A stretch of 64,000 bases of DNA from Sipunculus nudus (GCA_026874595.1 CM049322.1:26199400-26263399); one strand, 5' to 3'; positions 48,710-61,972 are shown, counted from the first letter of the stretch. The notes: generated by a model not told the origin, from the sequence alone. Program-made: numbers and translations.

Positions 48710-50129
48710 TATGCAAAAATGGCCGATTTAAATTGCGAAAGAAGCGTTTTAGAAGCTTCATTAGGCCATTTAGACCCTGTTACAAACGTCGTTTTCGCCG
48801 AAATCAGCTCGATTTTCGCGTAATGCAAGATCGTGTTTTGTGCAAAAAATGGCAGATTTAAATTGCGAAAGAAGGGTTTTAGAAGCTTCATTAGGCCATT
48901 TAGACCCTGTTACAAACGTCGTTTTCGCCGATATCAGCTCGGTTTTCGCGTAATACAAGATCGTGTTTTGTGCAAAAATGGCCGATTTAAATTGCGAAAG
49001 AAGCGTTTTAGAAGCTTCATTAGGCCATTTAGACCCTGTTACAAACGTCGTTTTCGCCGAAATCAGCTCGGTTTTCGCGTAATACAAGATCGTGTTTTGT
49101 GCAAAAATGGCCCATTTAAATTGCGAAATAAGCATTTTAGAAGCTTCATTAGGCCATTTAGACCCTGTTACAAACGTCGTTTTCGCCGAAATCAGCTCGG
49201 TTTTCGCGTAATACAAGATCGTGTTTTGTGCAAAAATGGCCGATTTAAATTGCGAAAAAAGCGTTTAGAAGCTTCAATGGGCCATTTAGACCCTGTTACA
49301 AACGTCGTTTTCGCCGAAATCAGCTCGGTTTTCGCGTAATACAAGATCGTGTTTTCTGCAAAAATGGCCAGATTAAATTGCGAAAGAAGCGTTTTAGAAG
49401 CTTCATTAGGCCATTTAGACCCTGTTACAAACGTCGTTTTCGCCGAAATCAGCTCGGTTTTTGCGTAATACAAGATCGTGTTTTGTGCAAAAATGGCCGA
49501 TTTAAATTGCGAAAGAAGCGTTTTAGAAGCTTCATTAGGCCATTTAGACCCTGTTACAAACGTCATTTTTGCCGAAATCAGCTCGGTTTTCGCGTAATAC
49601 AAGATCGTGTTTTGTGCAAAAATGGCCGATTTAAATTGCGAAAGAAGCGTTTTTAGAAGCTTCATTAGGCCATTTAGACCCTGTTACAAACGTCGTTTTC
49701 GCCGAAATCAGCTCGGTTTTCGCGTAATACAAGATCGTGTTTTGTGCAAAAATGGCCGGATTAAATTGCGAAAGAAGCGTTTTAGAATCTTCATTAGGCC
49801 ATTTAGACCCTGTTACAAACGTCGTTTTCGCCGAAATCAGCTCGGTTTTCGCGTAATACAAGATCGTGTTTTGTGCAAAAATGGCTGATTTAAATTGCGA
49901 AAAAAGCGTTTTAGAAGCTTCATTAGGCCATTTAGACTCTGTTACAAACGTCGTTTTCGCCGAAATCAGCTCGATTTTCGCGTAATGCAAGATCGTGTTT
50001 TGTGCAAAAATGCCCGAATTAAATTGCGAAAGAAGCGTTTTAGAAGCTTCATTAGGCCATTTAGACCCTGTTACAAACGTCGTTTTCGCCGAAATCAGCT
50101 CGGTTTTCGCGTAATGCAAGATCGTGTTT
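48710..50129 (+). repeat. 1420-bp HOR (11 monomers), copy 2
   Basis: Repeats copy 1 at an offset of 1420 with very few differences: CTTCAATGGGCC near 49274 where copy 1 has CTTCATTGGGCC, and CGATTTTCGCGTAATGC near 49972 where copy 1 has CGGTTTTCGCGTAATAC. Even the one-base indels are shared, so these are inherited variants and not sequencing noise. Confidence 0.88.
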
Positions 50130-50198
50130 TATGCAAAAATGGCCGATTTAAATTGCGAAAGAAGCGTTTTAGAAGCTTCAATAGGCCATTTAGACCCT

Positions 50199-50327
50199 GT
50201 TACAAACGTCGTTTTTGCCGAAATGAGCTCGGTTTTCGCGAAATACAAGATCGTGTTTTGTCCAAAAACGGCCGTTGTCAGATGCGAAAGAAGCCTTTCA
50301 GGATCTTCATTCCCCGATTTAGACCCT
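50199..50327 (+). repeat. Divergent marker monomer, copy 1
   Basis: A full-length 129-bp monomer that is clearly more diverged than its neighbours. It reads GAAATGAGCTCGG, then TGTCCAAAAACGGCCGTTGT, then AAGCCTTTCAGGATCTTC and TTCCCCGATTTAGACC. The next monomer (50328-50434) is only 107 bp. It has lost 22 bp between the two GTTTTCGC copies near its start and reads ACGTCGTTTCGCGTAATAC. Confidence 0.93.
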
Positions 50328-51079
50328 GTTACAAACGTCGTTTCGCGTAATACAAGATCGTGTTTTGTGCAAAAATGGCCGATTTAAATTGCGAAAGAAG
50401 CGTTTTAGAAGCTTCATTAGGCCATTTAGACCCTGTTACAAACGTCGTTTTCGCCGAAATCAGCTCGGTTTTCGCGTAATACAAGATCGTGTTTTGTGCA
50501 AAAATGGCCGATTTAAATTGCGAAAGAAGCGTTTTAGAAGCTTCATTAGGCCATTTAGACCCTGTTACAAACGTCGTTTTCGCCGAAATCAGCTCGGTTT
50601 TCGCGTAATACAAGATCGTGTTTTGTGCAAAAATGGCCGATTTAAATTGCGAAAGAAGCGTTTTAGAAGCTTCATTAGGCCATTTAGACCCTGTTACAAA
50701 CGTCGTTTTCGCCGAAATCAGCTCGGTTTTCGCGAAATAAAAGATCGTGTTTTGTGCAAAAATGGCCGAATTAAATTGCGAAAGAAGCGTTTTAGAAGCT
50801 TCATTAGGCCATTTAGACCCTGTTACAAACGTCGTTTTCGCCGAAATCAGCTCGGTTTTCGCGTAATACAAGATCGTGTTTTGTGCAAAAATGGCCGATT
50901 TAAATTGCGAAAGAAGCGTTTTAGAATCTTCATTAGGCCATTTAGACCCTGTTACAAACGTCGTTTTCGCCGAAATCAGCTCGGTTTTCGCGTAATACAA
51001 GATCGTGTTTTGTGCAAAAATGGCCGATTTAAATTGCGAAAGAAGCGTTTTAGAATCTTCATTAGGCCATTTAGACCCT

Positions 51080-51208
51080 GTTACAAACGTCGTTTTTGCC
51101 GAAATGAGCTCGGTTTTCGCGAAATACAAGATCGTGTTTTGTCCAAAAACGGCCGTTGTCAGATGCGAAAGAAGCCTTTCAGGATCTTCATTCCCCGATT
51201 TAGACCCT
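51080..51208 (+). repeat. Divergent marker monomer, copy 2
   Basis: Same variants as at 50199-50327, 881 bp later (7 monomers minus 22 bp), and again followed by a 107-bp shortened monomer (51209-51315). Confidence 0.93.
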
Positions 51209-53324
51209 GTTACAAACGTCGTTTCGCGTAATACAAGATCGTGTTTTGTGCAAAAATGGCCGATTTAAATTGCGAAAGAAGCGTTTTAGAAGCTTCATTA
51301 GGCCATTTAGACCCTGTTACAAACGTCGTTTTCGCCGAAATCAGCTCGGTTTTCGCGTAATACAAGATCGTGTTTTGTGCAAAAATGGCCGATTTAAATT
51401 GCGAAAGAAGCGTTTTAGAAGCTTCATTAGGCCATTTAGACCCTGTTACAAACGTCGTTTTCGCCGAAATCAGCTCGGTTTTCGCGTAATACAAGATCGT
51501 GTTTTGTGCAAAAATGGCCGATTTAAATTGCGAAAGAAGCGTTTTAGAAGCTTCATTAGGCCATTTAGACCCTGTTACAAACGTCGTTTTCGCCGAAATC
51601 AGCTCGGTTTTCGCGAAATAAAAAATCGTGTTTTGTGCAAAAATGGCCGAATTAAATTGCGAAAGAAGCGTTTTAGAAGCTTCATTAGGCCATTTAGACC
51701 CTGTTACAAACGTCGTTTTCGCCGAAATCAGCTCGGTTTTCGCGTAATACAAGATCGTGTTTTGTGCAAAAATGGCCGATTTAAATTGCGAAAGAAGCGT
51801 TTTAGAAGCTTCATTAGGCCATTTAGACCCTGTTACAAACGTCGTTTTCGCCGAAATCAGCTCGGTTTTCGCGTAATACAAGATCGTGTTTTGTGCAAAA
51901 ATGGCCGATTTAAATTGCGAAAGAAGCGTTTTAGAAGCTTCATTAGGCCATTTAGACCCTGATACAAACGTCGTTTTCGCCGAAATCAGCTCGGTTTTCG
52001 CGTAATACAAGATCGTGTTTTGTGCAAAAATGGCCGATTTAAATTGCGAAAGAAGCGTTTTAGAAGCTTCATTAGGCAATTTAGACCCTGTTACAAACGT
52101 CGTTTTCGCCGAAATCAGCTCGGTTTTCGCGTAATGCAAGATCGTGTTTTGTGCAAAAATGGCCGATTTAAATTGCAAAAGAAGCGTTTCAGAAGCTTCA
52201 TTAGGCCATTTAGACCCTGTTACAAACGTCGTTTTCGCCGAAATCAGCTCGGTTTTCGCGTAATACAAGATCGTGTTTTGTGCAAAAATGGCCGAATTAA
52301 ATTGCGAAAGAAGGGTTTTAGAAGCTTCATTAGGCCATTTAGACCCTGTTACAAACGTCGTTTTCGCCGAAATCAGCTCGGTTTTCGCGTAATGCAAGAT
52401 CGTGTTTTGTGCAAAAATGGCCGATTTAAATTGCGAAAGAAGCGTTTCAGAAGCTTCATTAGGCCATTTAGACCCTGTTACAAACGATGTTTTCGCCGAA
52501 ATCAGCTCGGTTTTCGCGTAATGCAAGATCGTATTTTGTGCAAAAATGGCCGATTTAAATTGCGAAAGAAGCGTTTCAGAAGCTTCATTAGGCCATTTAG
52601 ACCCTGTTACAAACGTCGTTTTCGCCGAAATCAGCTCGGTTTTCGCGTAATACAAGATCGTGTTTTGTGCAAAAATGGCCGAATTAAATTGCGAAAGAAG
52701 CGTTTTAGAAGCTTCATTAGGCCATTTAGACCCTGTTACAAACGTCGTTTTCGCCGAAATCAGCTCGGTTTTCGCGTAATACAAGATCGTGTTTTGTGCA
52801 AAAATGGCCGAATTAAATTGCGAAAGAAGCGTTTTAGAAGCTTCATTAGTCCATTTAGACCCTGTTACAAACGTCGTTTTCGCCGAAATCAGCTCGGTTT
52901 TCGCGTAATACAAGATCGTGTTTTGTGCAAAAATGGCCGATTTAAATTGCGAAAGAAGCGTTTTAGAAGCTTCATTAGGCCATTTAGACCCTGTTACAAA
53001 CGTCGTTTTCGCCGAAATCAGCTCGGTTTTCGCGTAATACAAGATCGTGTTTTGTGCAAAAATGGCCGAATTAAATTACGAAAGAAGCGTTTTAGAAGCT
53101 TCATTAGGCCATTTAGACCCTGTTACAAACGTCGTTTTCGCCGAAATCAGCTCGGTTTTCGCGTAATACAAGATCGTGTTTTGTGCAAAAATGGCCGATT
53201 TAAATTGCGAAAGAAGCGTTTTAGAAGCTTCATTAGGCCATTTAGACCCTGTTACAAACGTCGTTTTCGCCGAAATCAGCTCGGTTTTCGCGAAATAAAA
53301 GATCGTGTTTTGTGCAAAAATGGC
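51142..53324 (+). repeat. HOR of the right domain (2558-bp period), copy 1
   Basis: Starts in the divergent marker monomer. It repeats at 53700 with no difference that I noticed until about 53325, after which the two copies continue with different monomers (GAATTAAATTGCG here, GATTTAAATTGCG in copy 2). Shared private variants include CGAAATAAAAAATCG (about 51613), GACCCTGATACAAACG (about 51955) and CAAACGATGTTTTCG (about 52490). The same internal order is present at 44941-46140 (offset 6927) and in the third copy. Confidence 0.87.
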
Positions 53325-53637
53325 CGAATTAAATTGCGAAAGAAGCGTTTTAGAAGCTTCATTAGGCCATTTAGACCCTGTTACAAACGTCGTTTTCGCC
53401 GAAATCAGCTCGGTTTTCGCGTAATACAAGATCGTGTTTTGTGCAAAAATGGCCGATTTAAATTGCGAAAGAAGCGTTTTAGAATCTTCATTAGGCCATT
53501 TAGACCCTGTTACAAACGTCGTTTTCGCCGAAATCAGCTCGGTTTTCGCGTAATACAAGATCGTGTTTTGTGCAAAAATGGCCGATTTAAATTGCGAAAG
53601 AAGCGTTTTAGAATCTTCATTAGGCCATTTAGACCCT

Positions 53638-53766
53638 GTTACAAACGTCGTTTTTGCCGAAATGAGCTCGGTTTTCGCGAAATACAAGATCGTGTTTTGT
53701 CCAAAAACGGCCGTTGTCAGATGCGAAAGAAGCCTTTCAGGATCTTCATTCCCCGATTTAGACCCT
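53638..53766 (+). repeat. Divergent marker monomer, copy 3
   Basis: 2558 bp after copy 2 (20 monomers minus 22 bp), followed by the 107-bp shortened monomer at 53767-53873. Confidence 0.93.
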
Positions 53767-55882
53767 GTTACAAACGTCGTTTCGCGTAATACAAGATCGT
53801 GTTTTGTGCAAAAATGGCCGATTTAAATTGCGAAAGAAGCGTTTTAGAAGCTTCATTAGGCCATTTAGACCCTGTTACAAACGTCGTTTTCGCCGAAATC
53901 AGCTCGGTTTTCGCGTAATACAAGATCGTGTTTTGTGCAAAAATGGCCGATTTAAATTGCGAAAGAAGCGTTTTAGAAGCTTCATTAGGCCATTTAGACC
54001 CTGTTACAAACGTCGTTTTCGCCGAAATCAGCTCGGTTTTCGCGTAATACAAGATCGTGTTTTGTGCAAAAATGGCCGATTTAAATTGCGAAAGAAGCGT
54101 TTTAGAAGCTTCATTAGGCCATTTAGACCCTGTTACAAACGTCGTTTTCGCCGAAATCAGCTCGGTTTTCGCGAAATAAAAAATCGTGTTTTGTGCAAAA
54201 ATGGCCGAATTAAATTGCGAAAGAAGCGTTTTAGAAGCTTCATTAGGCCATTTAGACCCTGTTACAAACGTCGTTTTCGCCGAAATCAGCTCGGTTTTCG
54301 CGTAATACAAGATCGTGTTTTGTGCAAAAATGGCCGATTTAAATTGCGAAAGAAGCGTTTTAGAAGCTTCATTAGGCCATTTAGACCCTGTTACAAACGT
54401 CGTTTTCGCCGAAATCAGCTCGGTTTTCGCGTAATACAAGATCGTGTTTTGTGCAAAAATGGCCGATTTAAATTGCGAAAGAAGCGTTTTAGAAGCTTCA
54501 TTAGGCCATTTAGACCCTGATACAAACGTCGTTTTCGCCGAAATCAGCTCGGTTTTCGCGTAATACAAGATCGTGTTTTGTGCAAAAATGGCCGATTTAA
54601 ATTGCGAAAGAAGCGTTTTAGAAGCTTCATTAGGCAATTTAGACCCTGTTACAAACGTCGTTTTCGCCGAAATCAGCTCGGTTTTCGCGTAATGCAAGAT
54701 CGTGTTTTGTGCAAAAATGGCCGATTTAAATTGCAAAAGAAGCGTTTCAGAAGCTTCATTAGGCCATTTAGACCCTGTTACAAACGTCGTTTTCGCCGAA
54801 ATCAGCTCGGTTTTCGCGTAATACAAGATCGTGTTTTGTGCAAAAATGGCCGAATTAAATTGCGAAAGAAGGGTTTTAGAAGCTTCATTAGGCCATTTAG
54901 ACCCTGTTACAAACGTCGTTTTCGCCGAAATCAGCTCGGTTTTCGCGTAATGCAAGATCGTGTTTTGTGCAAAAATGGCCGATTTAAATTGCGAAAGAAG
55001 CGTTTCAGAAGCTTCATTAGGCCATTTAGACCCTGTTACAAACGATGTTTTCGCCGAAATCAGCTCGGTTTTCGCGTAATGCAAGATCGTATTTTGTGCA
55101 AAAATGGCCGATTTAAATTGCGAAAGAAGCGTTTCAGAAGCTTCATTAGGCCATTTAGACCCTGTTACAAACGTCGTTTTCGCCGAAATCAGCTCGGTTT
55201 TCGCGTAATACAAGATCGTGTTTTGTGCAAAAATGGCCGAATTAAATTGCGAAAGAAGCGTTTTAGAAGCTTCATTAGGCCATTTAGACCCTGTTACAAA
55301 CGTCGTTTTCGCCGAAATCAGCTCGGTTTTCGCGTAATACAAGATCGTGTTTTGTGCAAAAATGGCCGAATTAAATTGCGAAAGAAGCGTTTTAGAAGCT
55401 TCATTAGTCCATTTAGACCCTGTTACAAACGTCGTTTTCGCCGAAATCAGCTCGGTTTTCGCGTAATACAAGATCGTGTTTTGTGCAAAAATGGCCGATT
55501 TAAATTGCGAAAGAAGCGTTTTAGAAGCTTCATTAGGCCATTTAGACCCTGTTACAAACGTCGTTTTCGCCGAAATCAGCTCGGTTTTCGCGTAATACAA
55601 GATCGTGTTTTGTGCAAAAATGGCCGAATTAAATTACGAAAGAAGCGTTTTAGAAGCTTCATTAGGCCATTTAGACCCTGTTACAAACGTCGTTTTCGCC
55701 GAAATCAGCTCGGTTTTCGCGTAATACAAGATCGTGTTTTGTGCAAAAATGGCCGATTTAAATTGCGAAAGAAGCGTTTTAGAAGCTTCATTAGGCCATT
55801 TAGACCCTGTTACAAACGTCGTTTTCGCCGAAATCAGCTCGGTTTTCGCGAAATAAAAGATCGTGTTTTGTGCAAAAATGGC
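53700..55882 (+). repeat. HOR of the right domain (2558-bp period), copy 2
   Basis: The counterpart of 51142-53324. CGAAATAAAAAATCG lies near 54171, GACCCTGATACAAACG near 54513 and CAAACGATGTTTTCG near 55048. Confidence 0.87.
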
Positions 55883-56586
55883 CGATTTAAATTGCGAAAG
55901 AAGCGTTTTAGAAGCTTCATTAGGCCATTTAGACCCTGTTACAAACGTCGTTTTCGCCGAAATCAGCTCGGTTTTCGCGTAATACAAGATCGTGTTTTGT
56001 GCAAAAATGGCCGATTTAAATTGCGAAAGAAGGGTTTTAGAAGCTTCATTAGGCCATTTAGACCCTGTTACAAACGTCGTTTTCGCCGAAATCAGCTCGG
56101 TTTTCGCGTAATACAAGATCGTGTTTTGTGCAAAAATGGCCGAATGAAAATTGCGAAAGAAGGGTTTTAGAAGCTTCATTAGGCCATTTAGACCCTGTTA
56201 CAAACGTCGTTTTTGCCGAAATCAGCTCGGTTTTCGCGTAATACAAGATCGTGTATTGTGCAAAAATGGCCGATTTAAATTGCGAAAGAAGCGTTTTAGA
56301 AGCTTCATTAGGCCATTTAGACCCTGTTACAAACGTCGTTTTCGCCGAAATCAGCTCGGTTTTCGCGTAATACAAGATCGTGTTTTGTGCAAAAATGGCC
56401 GAATTAAATTGCGAAAGAAGCGTTTTAGAAGCTTCATTAGGCCATTTAGACCCTGTTACAAACGTCGTTTTCGCCGAAATCAGCTCGGTTTTCGCGTAAT
56501 ACAAGATCATCGTGTTTTGTGCAAAAATGGCCGATTTAAATTGCGAAAGAAGCGTTTTAGAAGCTTCAATAGGCCATTTAGACCCT

Positions 56587-56715
56587 GTTACAAACGTCGT
56601 TTTTGCCGAAATGAGCTCGGTTTTCGCGAAATACAAGATCGTGTTTTGTCCAAAAACGGCCGTTGTCAGATGCGAAAGAAGCCTTTCAGGATCTTCATTC
56701 CCCGATTTAGACCCT
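56587..56715 (+). repeat. Divergent marker monomer, copy 4
   Basis: 2949 bp after copy 3. The shortened monomer after it (56716-56823) is 108 bp, not 107. It reads ACGTCGTTTTCGCGTAATAC and lacks exactly the 21 bp between the two GTTTTCGC repeats. This copy is therefore the simpler deletion, and the other three have lost one further T. Confidence 0.93.
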
Positions 56716-59470
56716 GTTACAAACGTCGTTTTCGCGTAATACAAGATCGTGTTTTGTGCAAAAATGGCCGATTTAAATTGCGAAAGAAGCGTTTTAGAAG
56801 CTTCATTAGGCCATTTAGACCCTGTTACAAACGTCGTTTTCGCCGAAATCAGCTCGGTTTTCGCGTAATACAAGATCGTCTTTTGTGCAAAAATGGCCGA
56901 TTTAAATTGCGAAAGAAGCGTTTTAGAAGCTTCATTAGGCCATTTAGACCCTGTTACAAACGTCGTTTTCGCCGAAATCAGCTCGGTTTTCGCGTAATAC
57001 AAGATCGTGTTTTGTGCAAAAATGGCCGATTTAAATTGCGAAAGAAGCGTTTTAGAAGCTTCATTAGGCCATTTAGACCCTGTTACAAACGTCGTTTTCG
57101 CCGAAATCAGCTCGGTTTTCGCGAAATAAAAGATCGTGTTTTGTGCAAAAATGGCCGAATTAAATTGCGAAAGAAGCGTTTTAGAAGCTTCATTAGGCCA
57201 TTTAGACCCTGTTACAAACGTCGTTTTCGCCGAAATCAGCTCGGTTTTCGCGTAATACAAGATCGTGTTTTGTGCAAAAATGGCCGATTTAAATTGCGAA
57301 AGAAGCGTTTTAGAAGCTTCATTAGGCCATTTAGACCCTGTTACAAACGTCGTTTTCGCCGAAATCAGCTCGGTTTTCGCGTAATACAAGATCGTGTTTT
57401 GTGCAAAAATGGCCGATTTAAATTGCGAAAGAAGCCTTTTAGAAGCTTCATTAGGCCATTTAGACCCTGTTACAAACGTCGTTTTCGCCGAAATCAGCTC
57501 GGTTTTCGCGTAATACAAGATCGTGTTTTGTGCAAAAATGGCCGATTTAAATTGCGAAAGAAGCGTTTTAGAAGCTTCATTAGGCAATTTAGACCCTGTT
57601 ACAAACGTCGTTTTCGCCGAAATCAGCTCGGTTTTCGCGTAATGCAAGATCGTGTTTTGTGCAAAAATGGCCGATTTAAATTGCAAAAGAAGCGTTTCAG
57701 AAGCTTCATTAGGCCATTTAGACCCTGTTACAAACGTCGTTTTCGCCGAAATCAGCTCGGTTTTCGCGAAATACAAGATCGTGTTTTGTGCAAAAATGGC
57801 CGAATTAAATTGCGAAAGAAGGGTTTTAGAAGCTTCATTAGGCCATTTAGACCCTGTTACAAACGTCGTTTTCGCCGAAATCAGCTCGGTTTTCGCGTAA
57901 TGCAAGATCGTGTTTTGTGGAAAAATGGCCGATTTAAATTGCGAAAGAAGCGTTTCAGAAGCTTCATTAGGCCATTTAGACCCTGTTACAAACGATGTTT
58001 TCGCCGAAATCAGCTCGGTTTTCGCGTAATACAAGATCGTGTTTTGTGCAAAAATGGCCGATTTAAATTGCGAAAGAAGCGTTTCAGAAGCTTCATTAGG
58101 CCATTTAGACCCTGTTACAAACGTCGTTTTCGCCGAAATCAGCTCGGTTTTCGCGTAATACAAGATCGTGTTTTGTGCAAAAATGGCCGAATTAAATTGC
58201 GAAAGAAGCGTTTTAGAAGCTTCATTAGGCCATTTAGACCCTGTTACAAACGTCGTTTTCGCCGAAATCAGCTCGGTTTTCGCGTAATACAAGATCGTGT
58301 TTTGTGCAAAAATGGCCGAATTAAATTGCGAAAGAAGCGTTTTAGAAGCTTCATTAGTCCATTTAGACCCTGTTACAAACGTCGTTTTCGCCGAAATCAG
58401 CTCGGTTTTCGCGTAATACAAGATCGTGTTTTGTGCAAAAATGGCCGATTTAAATTGCGAAAGAAGCGTTTTAGAAGCTTCATTAGGCCATTTAGACCCT
58501 GTTACAAACGTCGTTTTCGCCGAAATCAGCTCGGTTTTCGCGTAATACAAGATCGTGTTTTGTGCAAAAATGGCCGAATTAAATTACGAAAGAAGCGTTT
58601 TAGAAGCTTCATTAGGCCATTTAGACCCTGTTACAAACGTCGTTTTCGCCGAAATCAGCTCGGTTTTCGCGTAATACAAGATCGTGTTTTGTGCAAAAAT
58701 GGCCGATTTAAATTGCGAAAGAAGCGTTTTAGAAGCTTCATTAGGCCATTTAGACCCTGTTACAAACGTCGTTTTCGCCGAAATCAGCTCGGTTTTCGCG
58801 TAATACAAGATCGTGTTTTGTGCAAAAATGGCCGATTTAAATTGCGAAAGAAGCGTTTTAGAAGCTTCATTAGGCCATTTAGACCCTGTTACAAACGTCG
58901 TTTTCGCCGAAATCAGCTCGGTTTTCGCGTAATACAAGATCGTGTTTTGTGCAAAAATGGCCGATTTAAATTGCGAAAGAAGGGTTTTAGAAGCTTCATT
59001 AGGCCATTTAGACCCTGTTACAAACGTCGTTTTCGCCGAAATCAGCTCGGTTTTCGCGTAATACAAGATCGTGTTTTGTGCAAAAATGGCCGAATTAAAT
59101 TGCGAAAGAAGGGTTTTAGAAGCTTCATTAGGCCATTTAGACCCTGTTACAAACGTCGTTTTTGCCGAAATCAGCTCGGTTTTCGCGTAATACAAGATCG
59201 TGTATTGTGCAAAAATGGCCGATTTAAATTGCGAAAGAAGCGTTTTAGAAGCTTCATTAGGCCATTTAGACCCTGTTACAAACGTCGTTTTCGCCGAAAT
59301 CAGCTCGGTTTTCGCGTAATACAAGATCGTGTTTTGTGCAAAAATGGCCGAATTAAATTGCGAAAGAAGCGTTTTAGAAGCTTCATTAGGCCATTTAGAC
59401 CCTGTTACAAACGTCGTTTTCGCCGAAATCAGCTCGGTTTTCGCGTAATACAAGATCATCGTGTTTTGTG
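56649..59470 (+). repeat. HOR of the right domain, longer copy 3
   Basis: Follows the same variant order as copies 1 and 2 at an offset of about 2950, with more substitutions (TGTGGAAAAATGG near 57915, AAGCCTTTTAGAAGC near 57431) and extra monomers at the end. It finishes with the GATCATCGTG variant near 59455, as does the older unit at 47020. The end is approximate. Confidence 0.78.
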
Positions 59471-61972
59471 CAAAATGGCCGATTTAAATTGCGAAAGAAG
59501 CGTTTTAGAAGCTTCATTAGGCCATTTAGACCCTGTTACAAACGTCGTTTTCGCCGATATCAGCTCGGTTTTCGCGTAATACAAGATCGTGTTTTTTGCA
59601 AAAATGGCCGATTTAAATTGCGAAAGAAGCGTTTTAGAAGCTTCATTAGGCCATTTAGACCCTGTTACAAACGTCGTTTTCGCCGAAATCAGCTCGGTTT
59701 TCGCGTAATACAAGATCGTGTTTTGTGCAAAAATGGCCGATTTAAATTGCGAAATAAGCATTTTAGAAGCTTCATTAGGCCATTTAGACCCTGTTACAAA
59801 CGTCGTTTTCGCCGAAATCAGCTCGGTTTTCGCGTAATACAAGATCGTGTTTTGTGCAAAAATGGCCGATTTAAATTGCGAAAGAAGCGTTTTAGAAGCT
59901 TCATAAGGCCATTTAGACCCTGTTACAAACGTCGTTTTCGCCGAAATCAGCTCGGTTTTCGCGTAATGCAAGATCGTGTTTTGTGCAAAAATGGCCGATT
60001 TAAATTGCGAAAGAAGCGTTTTAGAAGCTTCATTGGGCTATTTAGACCCTGTTACAAACGTCGTTTTCGCCGAAATCAGCTCGGTTTTCGCGTAATGCAA
60101 GATCGTGTTTTGTGCAAAAATGGCCGATTTAAATTGCGAAAGAAGCGTTTTAGAAGCTTTATTAGGCCATTTAGACCCTGTTACAAACGTCGTTTTCGCC
60201 GATATCAGCTCGGTTTTCGCGTAATACAAGATCGTGTTTTGTGCAAAAATGGCCGATTTAAATTGCGAAAGAAGCGTTTTAGAAGCTTCATTAGGCCATT
60301 TAGACCCTGTTACAAACGTCGTTTTCGCCGAAATCAGCTCGGTTTTCGCGTAATACAAGATCGTGTTTTGTGCAAAAATGGCCCATTTAAATTGCAAAAT
60401 AAGCATTTTAGAAGCTTCATTAGGCCATTTAGACCCTGTTACAAACGTCGTTTTCGCCGAAATCAGCTCGGTTTTCGCGTAATACAAGATCGTGTTTTGT
60501 GCAAAAATGGCCGATTTAAATTGCGAAAGAAACGTTTTAGAAGCTTCATTAGGCCATTTAGACCCTGTTACAAACGTCGTTTTCGCCGAAATCAGCTCGG
60601 TTTTCGCGTAATGCAAGATCGTGTTTTGTGCAAAAATGGCCGATTTAAATTGCGAAAGAAGCGTTTTAGAAGCTTCATTAGGCCATTTAGACCCTGTTAC
60701 AAACGTCGTTTTCGCCGAAATCAGCTCGGTTTTCGCGTAATGCAAGATCGTGTTTTGTGCAAAAATGGCCGATTTAAATTGCGAAAGAAGCGTTTTAGAA
60801 GCTTCATTAGGCCATTTAGACCCTGTTACAAACGTCGTTTTCGCCGAAATCAGCTCGGTTTTCGCGTAATGCAAGATCGTGTTTTGTGCAAAAATGGCCG
60901 ATTTAAATTGCGAAAGAAGCGTTTTAGAAGCTTCATTAGGCCATTTAGACCCTGTTACAAACGTCGTTTTCGCCGAAATCAGCTCGGTTTTCGCGTAATA
61001 CAGATCGTGTTTTGTGCAAAAATGGCCGATTTAAATTGCGAAAGAAGCGTTTTAGAAGCTTCATTAGGCCATTTAGACACTGTTACAAACGTCGTTTTCG
61101 CCGAAATCAGCTCGGTTTTCGCGTAATACAAGATCGTGTTTTGTGCAAAAATGGCCGATTTAAATTGCGAAATAAGCGTTTTAGAAGCTTCATTAGGCCA
61201 TTTAGACCCTGTTACAAACGTCGTTTTCGCCGAAATCAGCTCGGTTTTCGCGTAATGCAAGATCGTGTTTTGTGCAAAAATGGCCGATTTAAATTGCGAA
61301 AGAAGCGTTTTAGAAGCTTCATTAGGCCATTTAGACCCTGTTACAAACGTCGTTTTCGCCGAAATCAGCTCGGTTTTCGCGTAATGCACGATCGTGTTTT
61401 GTGCAAAAATGGCCGATTTAAATTGCGAAAGAAGCGTTTTAGAAGCTTCATTAGGCCATTTAGACCCTGCTACAAACGTCGTTTTCGCCGAAATCAGCTC
61501 GGTTTTCGCGTAATGCAAGATCGTGTTTTGTGCAAAAATGGCCGATTTAAATTGCGAAAGAAGCGTTTTAGAAGCTTCATTAGGCCATTTAGACCCTGTT
61601 ACAAACGTCGTTTTCGCCGAAATCAGCTCGGTTTTCGCGTAATACAAGATCGTGTTTTGTGCAAAAATGGCCCATTTAAATTGCGAAAGAAGCGTTTTAG
61701 AAGCTTCATTAGGCCATTTAGACCCTGTTACAAACGTCGTTTTCGCCGAAATCAGCTCGGTTTTCGCGTAATACAAGATCGTGTTTTGTGCAAAAATGGC
61801 CGATTTAAATTGCGAAAGAAGCGTTTTAGAAGCTTCATTAGGCCATTTAGACCCTGTTACAAACGTCGTTTTCGCCGAAATCAGCTCGGTTTTCGCGTAA
61901 TACAAGATCGTGTTTTGTGCAAAAATGGCCGATTTAAATTGCGAAAGAAGGGTTTTAGAAGCTTCATTAGGC

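Noticed and set aside
56151-59579. A 1142-residue basic repeat protein on the plus strand, and similar long frames elsewhere
   Set aside because: The frame is a by-product of a stop-free 129-bp repeat. The opposite strand is open over the same DNA, start codons fall at arbitrary points in the monomer, variants change amino acids freely, and the frame breaks wherever a one-base indel occurs.
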